DNA from: Protula sp. h YS-2021
Lineage: Eukaryota > Annelida > Polychaeta > Sabellida > Serpulidae
Reading direction: 5' to 3'
Assembly: GCA_949752745.1 (NCBI GenBank)
Contig: OX457024.1
Location: forward strand, 107,681,787 to 107,745,786
DNA: 64,000 nucleotides
Position 1 is the first letter of the stretch. Each line of letters opens with the position of its first letter. Below, piece by piece: positions 61,423-64,000 of this stretch. The translations under genes and the position numbers were made by a program. The notes below the pieces were generated by a model that ran no database searches, was not told the origin of the DNA, and saw only the letters and a list, made by a program, of their open reading frames with translations.

Positions 61423-62002
61423 TTAAACCAAAGGTGTGTCCCGGCCGCTTTGTCATCTTTGCACCAACGCGTTTTTGGATATCCTTTGCCATGAATGTGT
61501 TACACAGACCTGCTTCCGACATTTGTTTTTTAAAAAGTTCCATACAATCAAACCATTGACTGTCGAACAAACAACCAAAGAGAAAAGGATTGGATACGTG
61601 ATGAAAAAGTTCCATTATTGATTCTTGTTTAAGAACAGCTCTGGCATTCTGTAATTCTTCTTCTGTTAAATTGAAATCTGCAAGTGGACGATGTTCCATA
61701 TAATTTATCCAATATTCTAGTTCTGGTTTGTCTTGAACAGCAGACTTTGATATTTTATTCATGTTGCAAATGGACACCGCAGGATATTGTAAACTTGATG
61801 TACTGACAACCGATATTTTTGTAGAACTGTCGAATGCAAAGAAATTTACTGTTGATATTATGGCTATTGTTATATAGCTAGTCAGCATGGATAGCACAAG
61901 TACTATCCATATAAAGCGCTTTATAATGTGTGATTACATGTCACAAGCATATTTTAGTCCATGCAGAGTGGTGGAATTAGCAAAGTCCGATACAGTCTTC
62001 AT
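61423..62002 (-). pseudogene. First exon of a DEG/ENaC (amiloride-sensitive) sodium channel with in-frame stop
   Basis: The ATG at 62002 opens MKTVSDFANSTTLHGLKYAC, which carries the intracellular His-Gly gating motif of the DEG/ENaC family. Codon 23 (61934-61936) is TAA. The same frame then continues through IKRFIWIVLVL and a TM1 helix (LTSYITIAIISTVNFFAF), a YPAVSICNMN segment typical of the post-TM1 FPAVTIC region, and the start of the Cys-bearing extracellular domain (GCLF, GLCNTFM). The exon ends with a good donor A|GTAAGTG at 61422. Later exons should lie at lower coordinates, but I could not recognise any down to 53 kb. The gene is either a pseudogene or carries a nonsense allele or sequencing error. 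An ATG after the stop (61897) would lack the His-Gly region. Confidence 0.75.
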
Positions 62003-62406
62003 TTTACTCTGTTCCGTAATTGTTTTTATACCCTTAATAAAGCGTCCAGTTTTAAAGTTTACCTTGTTTATTTGTTTGATGTTTAGTCTATTTTAATTTG
62101 TAGTTTCCTTGGTGATCTCGATCATCAAATTTATACATGAAATATGCTCTGGCTTGATGTTCTACCCATTTTTGGTATTTTGCAAATGTTTGTTGATCTT
62201 TTATCGGAACTGTGAGTTATTCAACTCATCACTTACTTCTATTATAACACTGCAAAAACAACTTAGCGTTTCCAAATATTATATTAACATATTTGTTGAA
62301 TGATTTATTGAGCTTTGAAACTAACCCATTAGCGTTGCATTCTCTTTTATTCTAACAAGTAAGCTGTTCCGTGCAATTTATACAATTTATACATTTTCTA
62401 TTCATA

Positions 62407-62706
62407 ATGGGCTCATTAAAATTATTTGGATTGACAGATGTCGTGTCGAGAGTAAAATCTTCGGATGCACAAATGTTAAGTGGAGAAATAAAACGCATTA
62501 TCTTACAGGAAAGTGTTTCAAACACTGTTTACGTGAGCTTTTGTTTGGTATGTTTCTACCTGCTTACCCAACGACACTTCCTAAAGCCCAATAGAAAAGC
62601 TACACAAATTAATCGGCATTTTGTAGTGCAGATGAACCACGAAAGGGTTGCAATGTATCAAGGCCATGGCCATTTCCGCAATTTTAACCGAAGTTTTAAT
62701 AAATGA
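62407..62706 (+). CDS. Unrecognised 99-residue ORF (low support)
   Basis: Starts MGSLKLFGLTDVVSRVKSSD, has a hydrophobic stretch (VYVSFCLVCFYLL) in the middle, and ends with a His/Asn/Arg-rich tail. It could be one exon of a membrane protein or chance. No homology recognised. It lies upstream of, and divergent to, the DEG/ENaC exon. Confidence 0.2.
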   Translation: MGSLKLFGLTDVVSRVKSSDAQMLSGEIKRIILQESVSNTVYVSFCLVCFYLLTQRHFLKPNRKATQINRHFVVQMNHERVAMYQGHGHFRNFNRSFNK

Positions 62707-63054
62707 TTGATACCTTAACAGCATAATTACCAGTATTTTTAGTTATGCAGATACTTTTGTAGCAGAATTAAATTCCTATAAAGTCAAATGGTAACCACGG
62801 GTCTAATATGTGTATACTATGAAATACTCTCTAAGCTACTATGTGTGAAGATAGATCCACATAAATATATTATATAGCAATAACTAATCACTTTCACAAA
62901 AATGCGTCATTATGCGGACTTCATATATTTATAGGACTACACATAAAACAAATTTTAAACCAATCCAACAGAAAATGCAGAACGGAAATCATCCGGGTGA
63001 CTACATTTTCTACTTTTGTGACCATTCTAAAAAACGAATCGGTCTAAAAACAGC

Positions 63055-63334
63055 TTTAATTTAAAATTAATCGAGTCTGCCGAAGGCAGGTGATGACTGA
63101 TAGAAATTAAAATCGAATTAACATCGAACGGACGAGCGAGAATGATGGGAGATGCAGTGCACACCTAATTGATCATTCTTTAACGCAGAGAAATGGAAAC
63201 CTGAGTGAGAATAACAGGTGAAGAGGCGGGCTTGGGTGCGGCCCGTTATTCTCGCTCGTCCGTTCGATGTTACATTTTAATTTCTATCAATTATCACCTG
63301 CCTTCGGCAGGCTCCATTAATTTTCAATTAAAAC
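63055..63334. mobile_element. 280-bp MITE with about 95-bp inverted arms
   Basis: The left arm (TAATCGAGTCTGCCGAAGGC, AGGTGATGACTGATAG, CATCGAACGGACGAGCGAGA) is matched inversely by the right arm (TCTCGCTCGTCCGTTCGATG, CCTGCCTTCGGCAGGCTCC). CTGCCGAAGGCAG is a small palindrome inside each arm. Confidence 0.85.
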
Positions 63335-63744
63335 GCAACTATCGAACTTGTCTCGCTATAGAATAACGGGAGATTTTAACGTTTCCATTTCTCAATGCAA
63401 AGAGAAACAAGAATAGTTAATATGAATGTATTTACATTCTTCATGCAAAGAATTAACACAAGGCAATAGCATAATGAAAGCCAGGCAAAAATCAGCACCA
63501 TTACAAAAGACGGTCATACAAGCCCAAGTTAATAATTGAACTTATCACATCCCTATGGGTTGTTGCGATAACACAGCTGATACATATGCACTTGCTTTTA
63601 CAAGAAGTTTATCATAAAATTGTCGCCAAATAGCTCAGTTGTGTAAACGGGCCCTTTATAGATTTCCCTCCAAAATTTTGATGTCCGAGTTCAAAGGGGA
63701 TGTATAAAAATAGACGTTGTAAAATTTCCCAGGAGGGGGGCGGT

Positions 63745-64000
63745 CAAAAACCAAAAATGTTCAGAATTGTCTGAAACGTGTAAATATGTAAAATCACATT
63801 TTTGAGGGAGTACAAAAACCAAAAATGTTCAGAATTGTCTGAAACGTGTAAATATGCAAAAAAAATCACATTTTGGAGGGGTTCCAAAAACCAAAAATGT
63901 TCAGAATTTTCTGAAACGTGAAAATATGCAAAACTCACAATTTGGGGGGAGGGTCCAAAAACCAAAATGTTCAGAATTGTCTGAAACGTGTAATATGCAA
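63745..64000. repeat. 68-72 bp tandem repeat, running off the window
   Basis: Copies start at 63745, 63813, 63885 and 63956 with CAAAAACCAAAAATGTTCAG. Each has GAAACGTGTAAATATGCAAA and a G-rich end. At least 3.6 copies. Confidence 0.9.

Noticed and set aside
61897..61940. Intron removing the stop codon in the DEG/ENaC exon
   Set aside because: No plausible donor/acceptor pair lies between the His-Gly motif and TM1; the frame on both sides is the same and contiguous.

Overview
The window is animal nuclear DNA: AT-rich, intron-rich, and loaded with minisatellites, long poly-C/poly-G runs and transposon remains. No bacterial or organelle features are present. The species cannot be fixed from sequence alone. 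It looks like an invertebrate bilaterian. Minisatellites spanning exon/intron junctions fit what I recall of amphioxus; Helentron/pearl-like tandem-repeat elements fit molluscs, among others.

Most of the window (48098 down to 2952, minus strand) is one complete gene, the ortholog of ZFYVE26 (spastizin, FYVE-CENT, SPG15). I placed 45 coding exons. All splice phases close and the exons sum to 9687 nt, giving one open frame of 3228 residues plus stop, longer than human ZFYVE26 (about 2540). The start is a HPFG-type N-terminus at 48098. The FYVE domain is encoded around 13429-13900, and the conserved C-terminal helical half by exons 31-45. All introns are GT-AG except one GC-AG intron after exon 39.

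The outstanding structural feature is that many exon edges of this gene have been copied into tandem arrays. Donor sites of exons 8, 11, 18, 27 and 38 and acceptor sites of exons 12, 27 and 30 are each repeated, with a few to about 28 copies extending into the neighbouring intron. Other introns carry ordinary minisatellites, the largest about 50 copies of 27 bp at 7650-9005. Three exons contain in-frame coding tandem repeats (units of 21, 27 and 84 bp).

Mobile DNA: a Helentron/pearl-like satellite element lies at 1-1395. Intron 1 holds a 5.2 kb element with CAGTGTTGCCAC inverted ends and a TATTA target duplication, plus a cluster of foldback MITEs. Smaller complete elements with target duplications lie at 12876-13215, 20343-20771 and 33379-33752. 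Upstream of zfyve26 are a truncated LINE reverse transcriptase (48231-49148) and a decayed Ty3/Gypsy element (about 49.8-52.95 kb) with one recognisable LTR. From 53 to 61.4 kb I see AT-rich DNA without a supportable gene. At 61423-62002 (minus) is the first exon of a DEG/ENaC sodium channel with an in-frame stop between its His-Gly motif and TM1. The right end carries a MITE (63055-63334) and a roughly 70-bp tandem repeat that runs off the window.
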